From assembly GCA_022577435.1 (NCBI GenBank), contig JAKOON010000010.1:18394024-18458023 (forward strand): a stretch of 64,000 bases of DNA, read 5' to 3'. Of the stretch, positions 48,201 through 58,400 are shown piece after piece. This stretch comes from Embiotoca jacksoni. Its lineage: Eukaryota; Chordata; Actinopteri; Embiotocidae. Each line of letters begins with the position of its first letter. Positions within the stretch are counted from its first letter, which is position 1. A model generated the notes under the pieces. The model saw nothing but the letters and a program-made list of their open reading frames with translations, was not told the DNA's origin and did not search any database. The position numbers and the translations under genes are program-made.

Positions 48201-49135
48201 TGCCTACAAGACGCCACGAGACAAAGTCCAGTGTATACTGCGTATGTGTTCCACCATCATGAATCTTCTCAGTCTGGCCAACGAAGACTCCGTCCCAGGA
48301 GCAGATGACTTTGTCCCCGTACTTGTCTTTGTCCTCATAAGGGTAAGTCTGTTCTTACATCATACTTCATTTTATTCAGCCCACACTGCCGCAACTTCTT
48401 AAAGAAGCAGTAAGCGATCACATCCGTTTGGCTAACTAAGCAAACCAAGCTGAAATCTGCTGCAAATCCCAAGTGTTCAGGCTCAGGCTGCATATGGACA
48501 AAATCAAATATCCCAATACTTTTGACCAAATACCTCCAACATCGATATTGCAACAATTGTAACTTGTATTTGTAACAATTGTAGGGATTACTACTGGTAC
48601 TTTCACAAAATATTAACATAGTGAGATTTTTGATAAGTAATCTTCAGTGATGTGGATATAATGACTGAACGGGAAAAAGGCAAATAATGGAGCGGAATTT
48701 AGACCCATGTAATAGCTTTTTTAACAAAAAAAATAAATCGCTTACAGCACCTTTAAACAAACTTTTGAATTTCATTGTTTATTACTTGTTGACTTCTTGT
48801 CAATGAAGAAAAATTATCCTAAAATCTTTTCACAAAAAAGACTGTAATCACAATACACCATAAAGACTGCTATCCGCTAACCTGTGTGCATATATTTTAC
48901 ATATTTCCATATTTATGATTATAATCTGTACGGTGTTGCATGAGGTTCTTTGAGCGGCTAATGTGGGCCCATCCCCACATCTCCTCCCCTCCAGGCAAAC
49001 CCGCCCTGCCTGCTGTCCACCGTTCAGTACATCAATAATTTCTACGCCAGCCGGCTGAGTGGGGAGGAGTGCTATTGGTGGATGCAGTTCACCGCGGCGG
49101 TGGAATTCATTAAGACCATCGACGATCGCAAGTGA
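30523..49135 (+). CDS. gapvd1: GTPase-activating protein and VPS9 domain-containing protein 1
   Basis: GAPVD1 (RAP6, Gapex-5) acts on early endosomes: its VPS9 domain activates Rab5-family GTPases and its RasGAP-like domain acts on Ras-type GTPases in receptor trafficking and insulin/EGF signalling. Coding exons: 30523-30707, 31168-31435, 31528-32100, 32193-32276, 32376-32510, 32903-33095, [34050-34073 microexon], 35425-35579, 35879-36008, 36228-36353, 36514-36687, 39179-39316, 40556-40690, 41375-41494, 41811-41888, 42677-43020, 43200-43287, [44099-44131 microexon], 44756-44827, 44935-45063, 45156-45282, 45421-45533, 46373-46532, 46701-46888, 47303-47516, 47985-48057, 48145-48342 and 48995-49135. 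Without microexons this is 4341 nt, 1446 aa; with both, 1465 aa (human about 1460-1478). All junction phases agree. The start MVKPDIHTLAHHL matches the human N-terminus and has a strong context (AAGATGG). Confidence 0.96.
32101..32192 (+). other. gapvd1: GC-AG intron in gapvd1
   Basis: The exon ends CAG at 32100 and the intron starts GCAAGT, the standard strong GC donor context. It ends ttatacag at 32192. Only this junction rebuilds the conserved NLMQ-VGQLLQQLAM. The intron is 92 nt. Confidence 0.85.
34050..34073 (+). CDS. gapvd1: Candidate 24-nt cassette microexon of gapvd1
   Basis: It is bounded by a long pyrimidine tract and AG (34048-34049) and by CAG/gtagag (gt at 34074). Both flanking exons use phase 1, so inclusion preserves the frame and gives LPIA-EYGYSLP-AARS with no stop. 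It has exactly eight codons. Whether it is used, and in which tissue, cannot be seen. Confidence 0.55.
35425..45533 (+). CDS. gapvd1: gapvd1 central disordered linker exons
   Basis: About fourteen constitutive exons encode an acidic, Ser-rich linker with conserved islands: TRSRSRTN-like (here AARSRSRTN), PEEVLVISLGTGP, GKPDKTLRFSLCSDNLEGIS, NRSNSVSSLDLEGESVSELG, the duplicated ISETxSExWS motif, SEDIPNKIEDLRSECSSDFGG, PPSQADSLLAMFDPLSS, RHSFPDRLVRSRSSDIV, and EDRKDSDDEKSDRNRPWWKKRFVSAIPK. RSRSRTN, RSRSSD and RPWWKKR are probable phosphorylation or docking motifs. The optional human segment starting DFLYILQPK is not found in the corresponding intron (41495-41810). The exon 44935-45063 has an alternative donor nine bases earlier. 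Confidence 0.92.
36155..36214 (+). repeat. gapvd1: (TG)30 tract next to a gapvd1 3' splice site
   Basis: Sixty bases of uninterrupted TG are followed only by TATTTTACCTCAG before the exon that begins at 36228. The repeat therefore occupies the place of the polypyrimidine tract and branch region. Confidence 0.95.
36688..39178 (+). other. gapvd1: gapvd1 intron with poly(C) tract
   Basis: A 2.5 kb intron without any visible exon. It contains a 26-C run at 38234-38259 and a short TG/TA repeat near 38821-38847. Confidence 0.8.
38234..38259. repeat. Poly(C) tract, 26 nt
   Basis: An uninterrupted C run in an intron. Its exact length may be affected by sequencing error. Confidence 0.9.
39317..40555 (+). 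other. gapvd1: gapvd1 intron, no internal gene
   Basis: This is 1239 nt between the DPYGSTISETTSEAW exon and the EAPDLKQEERLQ exon. It holds a poly(T) run near 39853-39872. Nothing else is recognisable. Confidence 0.75.
44099..44131 (+). CDS. gapvd1: Candidate 33-nt cassette microexon of gapvd1
   Basis: The acceptor is gttcctcacag and the donor CAG/gtaacg. It sits between the exon ending ..SAIPK and the one starting APIAAF. Eleven codons insert VLYWTAESDVP and keep the phase-1 frame. Human reference protein reads directly SAMPKAPIPF, so this looks like an optional exon. Confidence 0.55.
46373..49135 (+). CDS. gapvd1: gapvd1 C-terminal helical and VPS9 domain exons
   Basis: Six exons encode the helical pre-VPS9 segment (YLTRCRQGLQTSQAHLERLLQRVLRDKEVANRY) and the VPS9 Rab5-GEF domain, residues about 1290-1446. 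Diagnostic blocks are RSVMNRIFKLAFYPNQDGD, TPRDKVQCILRMCSTIMNLL, then the catalytic stretch GADDFVPVLVFVLIRANPPCLLSTVQYINNFY. Asp1388/Asp1389 and Tyr1412 (numbering without microexons) are at the positions of the essential Asp and Tyr of Rabex-5-type domains. The protein ends FIKTIDDRK as in mammals. Confidence 0.95.
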
Positions 49136-50208
49136 AGCAGAACAGCCACCTGTATGGGCAGACTGCGGGGGAAGGAGCCGGGAGACTGGGAGACTTCCCA
49201 ACCAACTGCTCCCTCTGCACAGCTTATAAAACCTGGCCCTCAGCCTGCTCTTTATTTGTATAGCTTGTACATAGCCAGAGACGTTGAAAGATTACAAAAT
49301 ATATATTACTGTACTTATGTGGACAAATCCAGGTTTTAACCGTAGTGAGAAAACGGCTTTTGGGAAAAATTAGCATCATATTAACTTTGAATCTGATTTG
49401 AATTTTTTCCTTTTATCTTTTTGTCTTCTCAGTCAGGTTTCCTTTTGGGGTCTGTGTTAGGAATTTTATATATAAATAATTACCAATATGACATTAAATC
49501 AACGTAAAAGATTATCCTATATATAGGGACCAGACTTCCTTGATGTGATCACTGATCTTTATACCCCCCCTGGTGAGAGAGAAGGGCTTCCAATTAAATT
49601 ACAATATAATGTTCATTAAATGCATTGTGACGTGGGGATTTACGGTGAGTGATAGTTACTGATGGGATTTAGTGACTCATAAACACTGAGATCAGTTCAC
49701 AATTAACCATACTTCTCAGAAGGTTAGTTTATCAAACCGTAGGGCAGCTTTCTTTCATGAATTGTTTACTTCAATTTATTCCCAAACAGGCATCAATTTG
49801 GACAAAAGGGCCCACATATTTAAAGTGTATTTATTTCTGTCATTCTATTTAAGTCTTTGTTTATCTAAGTTTCAAAAAAAAATAAAAAAAAATAGAAAAA
49901 GGAAAATGCATATCGTGCCCATTCAAGATGTATGAGGCAAGTGATGTTATGATAAACTTGCTAGAAATGCTCGAGTTAGGAGGGCACCTTAGCTATGAGA
50001 AGCCCTTCGGTGGGGACGCTGGGCGATGAACACATACAGGGTCAACACATGCACAGAGCAGTGGTGGCATTTACGGAAATATTGAAAATAGTGCCTTTGA
50101 TATGGGGCGCTCTGTACAGGTAGTTATTTTTGATGTTCTTTTTTTTCCCTCTTCTTTTTTTTTTAACCCAACATAGGCATTGTTCACCCCCGCTCTCTCC
50201 CCTCACAT

Positions 50209-50210
<2 letters not shown>

Positions 50211-50297
<87 letters not shown>

Positions 50298-50328
50298 CTC
50301 TCTCTCTCCCCCTCCCTCCCTCCCTCTC
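50211..50328. repeat. (CA)42-(CT)n compound microsatellite
   Basis: CA repeats from 50211 to 50294 pass directly into CT and CCCT repeats. Long His-Thr or Cys-Val ORFs over it are artefacts. Confidence 0.97.
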
Positions 50329-52117
50329 CGATGGTCCAACTGAGAAGCTTTTGTCCGGCCCTCGCTGCAGGAACATGGGCATCCCCACATCGCTGATTGT
50401 CGTGGCTCAGTCCCTTTAATGCACTTGAGTTTGAACAAATAATCCCCTCTGGTGTTCTAGATCCTACCTCAGAGTTGAAACCAATGAGCCTGATACACAG
50501 TAACTGCCCTGCATTGGTTGACAACGGAGTTCTGGATCAGTTTTGCAATGGCTAAAAAAAAAAATGGTAGAACAACGAAGGGGGAACGGAGGAAACGTCG
50601 GCTATTGACCTGCTGTGATGCTTGTTGTGGTCACATCACCCTTAATTAACACAGGCCTTTGTTAGCCAACAAAGACTTTTTCATTTCTAATCTTGTACCC
50701 GAGAGGCCACATTTGTCCACGGGGGCAAAACTAGTGAATTATTGGATATTGGTTCTCTACCTCCTCATAAGTTCAAGAAAGGGACTCGTGTTTATGTGCA
50801 CTTATTTCTTTTCTTCTTTTTTTTTTTCTTCAATTTGGCGTGCTGTGATCTCCCCCTGTCATTGTATCTTTCCGATTATAGTACAAGCATGTCTTTAATT
50901 ATCCAGAAGTGACTAAAACTCCTTTTTCTCTTAAAATCCTCTGCTTCATTTTTGTGCACAGACGTGCCACATGTATTATAGTTTTTGATAACCCCTTACT
51001 TCCCACGGTAAATGACCTGACAGCACAATACACAGTAGGATAGAAGAGCAAATAATCAACACTATTGACTTGTTACTGACTTTCAGTTTATGCTAAAGTG
51101 GTTGGTGTAGTACGTGTGTTTTTGTTTTGTTTTTTTTGTCTAGTGAGCGTGTGTGAGATGCTTGTGTGACTGGTTGACCCTCTGCCTCCTCTTGCATGAA
51201 GTCATTGAATGGTCTGCACATTCTCAATCATGATAAACTGTAGAACAGGATTAGTGTCTGCCACAGGCCAGTAATTGAACCTGCAAGAGGATGCAAGGCT
51301 CCTCTTTGTGTCCGTGATACTTGCATATCAGAACTCGATGATTTATTTTGCACAAAATAGATGTATTTTCCTGAATAATTTGACAGGGAGCAGTGCATTT
51401 TTAAATGTTGTTACTTTTGGCCTTTATAGTTATTTATAGTAACCATATTGCAATTAAAGTAATGTTTGAGTAGCAAAGTTAAGCACCTGACTTACTCGTT
51501 CAAGCTGATGATGTCACATATTTATGGGGAACATCACCAATGCATTTTTTTTATATTCGTCTACGGTAGCACACGCACAAGATTCCTATGTGCGGTACAC
51601 TTCTTTGCAGAGTCGGTGTAATCAATTTGATGAGAAAACCATGCACTGGAAAATCAAGTTGCAGGTTGCATCTATACTAATTAGGTTTATGTGATGTCAC
51701 TTTAATTGGAAATACATACTGCACAGATCTGATGAAGTTATTTGGACCTGGCTTATGTTTCAGTTTTTCCTCAGTAGCAGCTACGAATGACCCCACGAAG
51801 TCTGGATCAAAACACCAAATTATTTACACAAATATACGTGTGATCGTGTGAGCAACTATAATTTTAGCCTCGATTGTATGCAAACCACTGGACAGTGGTG
51901 TCAAGTGAACAGGCTAAAGAGTCCGTCTGTTCTTCAAAGCTTTACTGCTCTGCTCCCTGTACAATTGAGTTGAAAGGCTGAGCAGAGAAAAAAAAAAAAA
52001 AAGTTTTACATCTTGCATCTAATTTTCAATTTAATTGTAAGCTTGCACAATTATGACATGCGGGGAAAGCCGGTTTGTCTTTACTGTGATTAATGCATTA
52101 TGTAATTCTTTAAAAAC

Positions 52118-52123
52118 AATAAA
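52118..52123 (+). terminator. gapvd1: Candidate distal polyadenylation signal of gapvd1
   Basis: AATAAA followed by a TTTTTCTTTTTTTCTTCTTCTT stretch. The proximal alternative is at 49881-49886. Confidence 0.3.
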
Positions 52124-53782
52124 AGAAGCAGAAGTTTTTCTTTTTTTCTTCTTCTTCTGTGGCTCCTCAGGCACATTTTCCTCCGCAGGAATGACCCGTC
52201 ATACATCCCCACTGTACATGCACAATACGGTTTCATTATACTGTGACTTCCTGGACAGTTGTAGGTATGTCTGGCCAACAGTTCACACAATAGAAGAGAA
52301 GGTAAGGGAAATTTATGCGTAGAATATAATTGTTAGTGGGGGCAGTGGAGCAGCATCACCCAATCTAGCAGCCACAAATGGCAACCTCTCAGCAAACATT
52401 TCATTACTGCTGACAAGTGTTTCGCTGGATTGTAATTGGAGATATCCCCTCATCTAAAAGCCCTCCTTACTTCACCGATTGCCTTCTCTAATACTCATCT
52501 TTTTTTTCATCATAAACTTCTTCGTGGGGTGCTTTGTGTCCCCTGATGATATCTCGCAATTGTTAATTTAAATTCAAATTTTGGTGTGTGAAGTTAATTA
52601 GTTGCATAAGCCAGTGGCTAGATAGGCCAGATTAGAGATGGGATCTTTTGACTATGTGGCACTTGGCTGATTTGAGATACAAGGAATCTTGGTTGTTGTT
52701 TTGTATTGAAGTGTGCAGTGTTATTTTTGGTTAAAACCTTCCTCAGTGAGGCAACATGAGGCTATGCAGGCAACCATGTAGACGAGGTGTAATATCACAG
52801 AGTTTAATCAAGGTATCGGAGCAGTGGAGTGTGTTTTGAGTGAGTTTTATATTGATGCCATTCTGCTGCCAGGTCCGAGGTCTCACCCAGATGGCTGTGG
52901 GATAACAGATGACCAGTCGAACTGGGCTTGTGCATGACTTCACACGTTGTTCTGGTACTTCCTGACTGTAGGGGGAACAGTGGCAGAGAGCCTCCCACCT
53001 TTATACCATCACACAATGACCCCGTGAAATCCCATAAATTCCTCTTAGGCTCGACTCCCTGTATGCTTATGTGGGAAACATGTTCACATAACTTTCCCCT
53101 GGAAAACTGAAAACTATCATAAGGCTCCAGTAACAGCAGGTACGTTGATGAAAAGCATAAACATGTAAAGTAAAAAACATTTACTATTGTGAGGAATGTG
53201 TGTATTTTAAACAAAATTAACATTCATGTTTTGCCGAAAATTAATTTTTGAATTATTTGTTAATTTCAGAAAATAGCCTGCTGGTGCCTAAAGACGGTTA
53301 GAAGTATTAATCCATGAGATGATAAAATAAGGTACAATGAAAAGACTGCAGGTGCACCATTATGTCACAAAATATTGTTTCCTATGAAGAGTATTATTAT
53401 GCCAATAATTTCTTTCATTTAAAGCAGACGACTCCTCACGATTCGGGTATCCGGGCTGGTTATATTCACATTACCCACAGGAGACTGTTAACATGCAGCT
53501 GCAAGAAGCACAACAAACAACATCAGCACCGTTATCCTGGCTGACTGTACACGCTGTCCACGGCACAAGTGAGTGTTTTACCTTCGGTGTCCTGCAGATG
53601 GCAGACGCACCATTCCCGACGACGGTCTGCAGATCTGATGAGAGAGCGACTCAGACAAAGAACACCACGGGGCACGACGGCTTGACATTTAAAACCAGAG
53701 GGACCTGCTGTCTGGAACTGGGTCTGTTTTGTTTATTATGGACCTTTTGTCAAATATTTAAAATGTAATGTTGTTGTTGTTG

Positions 53783-53822
53783 ATGATAATAATAATAATA
53801 ATAATAACAATATTATTATTAT
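53783..53822. repeat. (AAT)n microsatellite
   Basis: A run of AAT units followed by ATTATT repeats, flanked upstream by TTG repeats near 53771. Confidence 0.88.
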
Positions 53823-54107
53823 AGTAGAAATACACTACGAGCTAAATCAAAAATTGGCAAATACTTGTTTTTTCAATCGCCTGCTGTTGTGCGAAGTTCA
53901 TCGTGGCATTTTACAGGATGTGAAAAGTGTCTCCGAAAGACATCACACAAGCGCGCGCCCTCATTCCACCCCTCACGTGCATACACTGCATGATAGGACT
54001 ACAGTTCCATATCTTGTAGGACTAATCTGCTGGTAGTGGCGGGAAATCTTCACTAAGGACAAAACAAACAACACAAGGCAGCAGCACGTCAATTAAATTA
54101 AGTGAAT

Positions 54108-54147
54108 GGGGGGGAGGGGGGGGCAGGAGGGGAGAGGGGGGGGGGGA
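54108..54147 (+). repeat. G-rich tract with quadruplex potential
   Basis: Runs of 7, 8, 4 and 11 G separated by single A or CA spacers on the + strand, in intergenic DNA. Confidence 0.7.
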
Positions 54148-54429
54148 GTATGCCTAAATGAACAAAATGTCAAATACACATATTAAAACTTAAATGAAAT
54201 AGCCGCAAGGATGCAGGCGACGAGAAGATTAAAACTCAAAGGGATACCAAGTCTCTGTGCCCTGAGGTGGTGCGACTGAAAGACATGCAAATAGTAAAAG
54301 TGAGCCCCATTCTCTGAGATGATTTCAGCCGAAACTACAGAGACAACGCAGGTTTGTAAGGAATAACATAAGAGCTCTGGTTCATTAAAAGGTTGCTGTC
54401 AATATTAAGCCATGGAAACGCAGCAAACG

Positions 54430-54454
54430 CAAACAACAACAACAACAACAACAA
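54430..54454. repeat. (AAC)n microsatellite
   Basis: About seven CAA units in an A-rich context. Confidence 0.85.
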
Positions 54455-55342
54455 TAGCATTGTCTCAAAGATATGTGGACTGTGTCCTCCCTTTGCACTT
54501 TTATTGTGGCGTTGTTTTTGTCTAAAGCAGACATGGAGATAAATTGCATTTCCCATGTTTTCCTTTACTACTCACCACAAAGGATATCAATTAGTTAAAA
54601 GTCTCAATTACAGTGGTGCTTCTGAGGCTACCGCTCCATCCTTATAGTATTTTGCTTATATCAGTTTTCACAGGCTTGGCTAATCACCTCTGAGAGAAAG
54701 AGTGGGTGGTGACATCAAATTGAACCGTGGAAATGGAACAGGAATTAGATGCACTTAGCCATCACATGTTAATGGCAGCAATCAACAGCCAATTACCCAG
54801 CGTACTTGAGTACCTTGACAAGTGCAGGTGTACCCTACAACTAACACAGGCCCCTTTCGTGCATTTCCATAAATCCGACAGTAAACTCCCTCTCTGATTG
54901 AGCAGGCATGTTTCAGTCAGGTTGCAATTAAGCAATATTGTTAGAAAAGTGTCAGGAGTGGATCGTGAGGGGAAAAAAAAAAATCCCTTAAGGGCAATAA
55001 TAACATGCATTTTATCTGGATGCATGTAAATCAATAAAGCTGTTATTTGTTTATATTAAAATGTCCTGTGTTGTTATTGCCTTGAGAAATGTTCATATTG
55101 CTTGTACACATGCTGATTTTGGACATTTTCTAAATCAGTGTTCAGAGATTTGTTGGCAGTGGGCTTTTTTTTTTAAATTTTTTTACGTACAATTGGACAG
55201 TACAGTGGTGTCGCTGCCTGGCATGGCCCTCATTGTGAACATGATCTGGGCTGAAGATCTGCTGCTGATGCTGATGATCTCTGTCACTGGGGTGGATTTC
55301 AGGGCTCAGCTTTGGCTGCAGCCCTGACAAGCCCCGGAAAAC

Positions 55343-55425
55343 ACACGCGCACACACACACACACACGCGCACACACACACACACATGCACACACACACAC
55401 ACACGCACGCACACACACGCACGCA
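55343..55425. repeat. Interrupted (CA)n with CG steps
   Basis: CA runs broken at intervals by GCGC, ATGC and CGCACG. Alternating purine-pyrimidine sequence over 80 bases favours Z-DNA. Confidence 0.9.
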
Positions 55426-58400
55426 TGCATCAGATGAACACATCAGCCCCGCACACACTGTGAGGCCAGCGTCCTGGCATGACCCACTTTGATTATTCTG
55501 TCCTTAAGCAACAGGTGATGGGCTTCCCCGGATGTCATCTGTGTCGTTGGCCTCTGTTCAGAGACAGCGTTCAGGACCCAGGGAGAGCTGGCTGGCAACA
55601 TGCCCGATCTACAAGTGAGCTGTCCTATCACTGACATCAAGTAAGCCGAAGATGTCATGTCTTCATCTTGTGAGAGTTCAATCCCCCTTTCAAAATAGAT
55701 CAAGCTCTCTGTTGCTGGAGAGGCTGTGCAGATAAGTGTAGTGGGTCATACTTCCTCCTGGGAATGTCTGGAAAATAACCCCTGGGATACAGGCGTGCTT
55801 GATAAAGACTTCTTTATTGGTGACCATGAAGCCACACAATGCACCAACTTGATCCCATCCTGAAACACGAGACTCCAAATGTACAGATAAACAGGCTAAA
55901 TGCAGGTAAAATGTACATTTATTGTACAAATTTGTCTGATATTTCTGTATGTCCAGGCACAGAGATGAACGTTGTATGAGCCCTACACGGGCTGATATTC
56001 AGCTTGAGTCCATCTGGTGGATATTACAGTAAGCTGCAGCAGTGTCGAGGACTGATATCAAGCACCTGGTGGACTCGGACTTCACTTCAGACTCTTGAAA
56101 GGCTACCAAGATGTGGGAAAAGACGGAAAAGACGATGTGAGGAGACATATCACCAAAACGACTTAAAAATAGTTCACTGAAACACAAATGGAAAGTCATT
56201 GTTAGATGAACAACATTCAAATAGAAACACATTGAAAAAACTAAGAAAATCCAGTTCTGTTAAGATGCTTTTATTCTTTTGGGTCAATGGTCTCTCTCTA
56301 AATTTATTGAACATTCAAAGACTAATAGCAGACATGAAGCAAACATGTTTTATATTATTCGATATATTACAATATGACCATTGACAGTCCATTAGCTTTT
56401 AAGAATGACCTGTTCTTTCCCTCCTCCTTCTCTCTCTTTTGTTTGCCCTCAAGCTGCTTGACTTGTTCTACTTGACTCCTGAACCATTTTAATATCAGGC
56501 TGCCATGGGTTTCCTTCCTGTAAGCTAGTGTCTTCATATTTCTGTTTCTGCCCTACCAGACCGAAAGATAAAAACCAGAGTACTGAGCATGCATGGTATC
56601 CTCTACCAGTGTATATTAAAAGAGGTAGTGACCCTGTTAATGGCCCTTTTAAACACCGCAGAGAGTGTGCAGGCCAGGGAGCACGGATGTTGAGAAAATA
56701 TGGTGGGTTCATTTGAATATGATATTTGTGTAAATATGAAGAAACACCTCTGTGCGTGTGGCGCCTTTGATAAAATGCTAAAATGATCTGACTCCAAAAC
56801 TCTTGGCTAAATACTTTTCTTTTTTCCGCCGCATATTAAATGCAATAAAATATAATATAATGCCATTAATTTTATCAACGTGAAATGTTAGTGAAATTTA
56901 AAAAAAAAAATCAATAGATTTCAACGGGCCGGTTCAGTTTTGTTTAGTGTTAAATGCAACAGCTAGTTAACAGTTCATATTAATCACTTTTGAAATGACA
57001 TCAATAAAGCAGTCCAACGGAAAAATGGCAATTAAGCATTTATTGGCCCAACGTGATCGGTGTAGTCAGAGGTCATGTGCAGACATCTCTGGAAGAGCGT
57101 TTGTGTTCGAATGCACACACAGTCTGTGTGCTTGTGCATGTTAAACACGGCCCAACTTTTTCTTTATGACAAACAGCCTCGATAAAAACATGGAGCCTGT
57201 CTCACTGCAGCAAACCTTTTACGTGCCGTTTCTCAGTCACCGGCACTTCATTGCTTACTCACATGAGGAGTCCACAATGCTATATATTAATTAAGGGTTT
57301 CAGAAACAATAATGGTGACAATAAAGACGGTCCTCCCTCTTTGTCCTCCTCATTCTGCCGTCAGACAGCATTAGGAGGCATGTGAGAGGAGATAGGCGAG
57401 GAGGAGGGGATGGAGAGATAGAGCTCCTTCTCTCTGGGAATGTAATCTCCCTGATGTTACATGGTGCAGCCTAAACTGATAAATTGCAGATTAAATGGCG
57501 GCCACACTCCACTTCACCCTACAGCCTACACCACACCCCCTTAGTTCCTCACATTTTTACTATTCACTGCCTTCTTGGCCTGTCAATTCTGCCTAATCGT
57601 GAGAGGCACTAAAACACCAGGTCTTGACAGAGCTAGATCAAGAATGATGAACATCTCTCAATGGCAAAAGACTCGCGCTCCTAACTCTACTAGAAGGCTC
57701 GCATCACTTATGCAGAAATCAGCAGCGTGCCAGCATCCAGGAATTATGCCCGCTGACAGGAGATGCATGAGGTACGCATTGTGCGGCTGGAGCAGCCTTG
57801 ACAAGTTATAGTTAACTGCAGCAATGGCGACCCCGAACACAAAGGATACAGCGTCTTATTAATGGTGGAGCATCCATGTCAATAATCCCTGCTTTTGGGT
57901 CGTGTCCAGAGTCATGCAGCTTGCCACTACAAGTGGCACACACACACTTGGTTTTACAGCATATAAACACACATGCTGACACGCACACACACATTTCCTC
58001 AGTGTCTCTGGAGTTATGGGCTGCAAAGCTTTCTTTTCCTAAATGAAGGACAGAGCAGCTGGAAAAAAAAAAAAAAAGAAGAAAAGTTGAATATAAATCT
58101 AAATATCAATATATATGTCTGTGTTTAATTATTTATCTCTATATCTAAAAACCCTGCGTGGGGCGATGCCCGGCTGACCTAATACATAAGCTCGAATACA
58201 AAGAAATAAGTCATTAAATTCCTAACTGCATGTTGCTCATGTCGTCTGTGGGAATATTTGTGTATGTATGTATATTCTAATTTTTCTGAATAAATTAGGC
58301 AGAGATGCATTTCCATGTAAATTTATTCAAGGCACAAGGAAGAAGAGTGTGGGGGGTGCGGTAAGATCTGCCAGATTATGCATAATTGTAGTATTGTAGC

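Larger units (their letters stand above)
49136..52150 (+). other. gapvd1: Putative gapvd1 3' UTR
   Basis: A Pumilio-type TGTACATA occurs at 49266-49273. An AATAAA within A-rich sequence at 49881-49886 gives a UTR of about 0.75 kb. Another at 52118-52123, followed by T-rich sequence, would give about 3 kb. A CA/CT microsatellite lies inside. No ORF of note is present. Confidence 0.45.
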
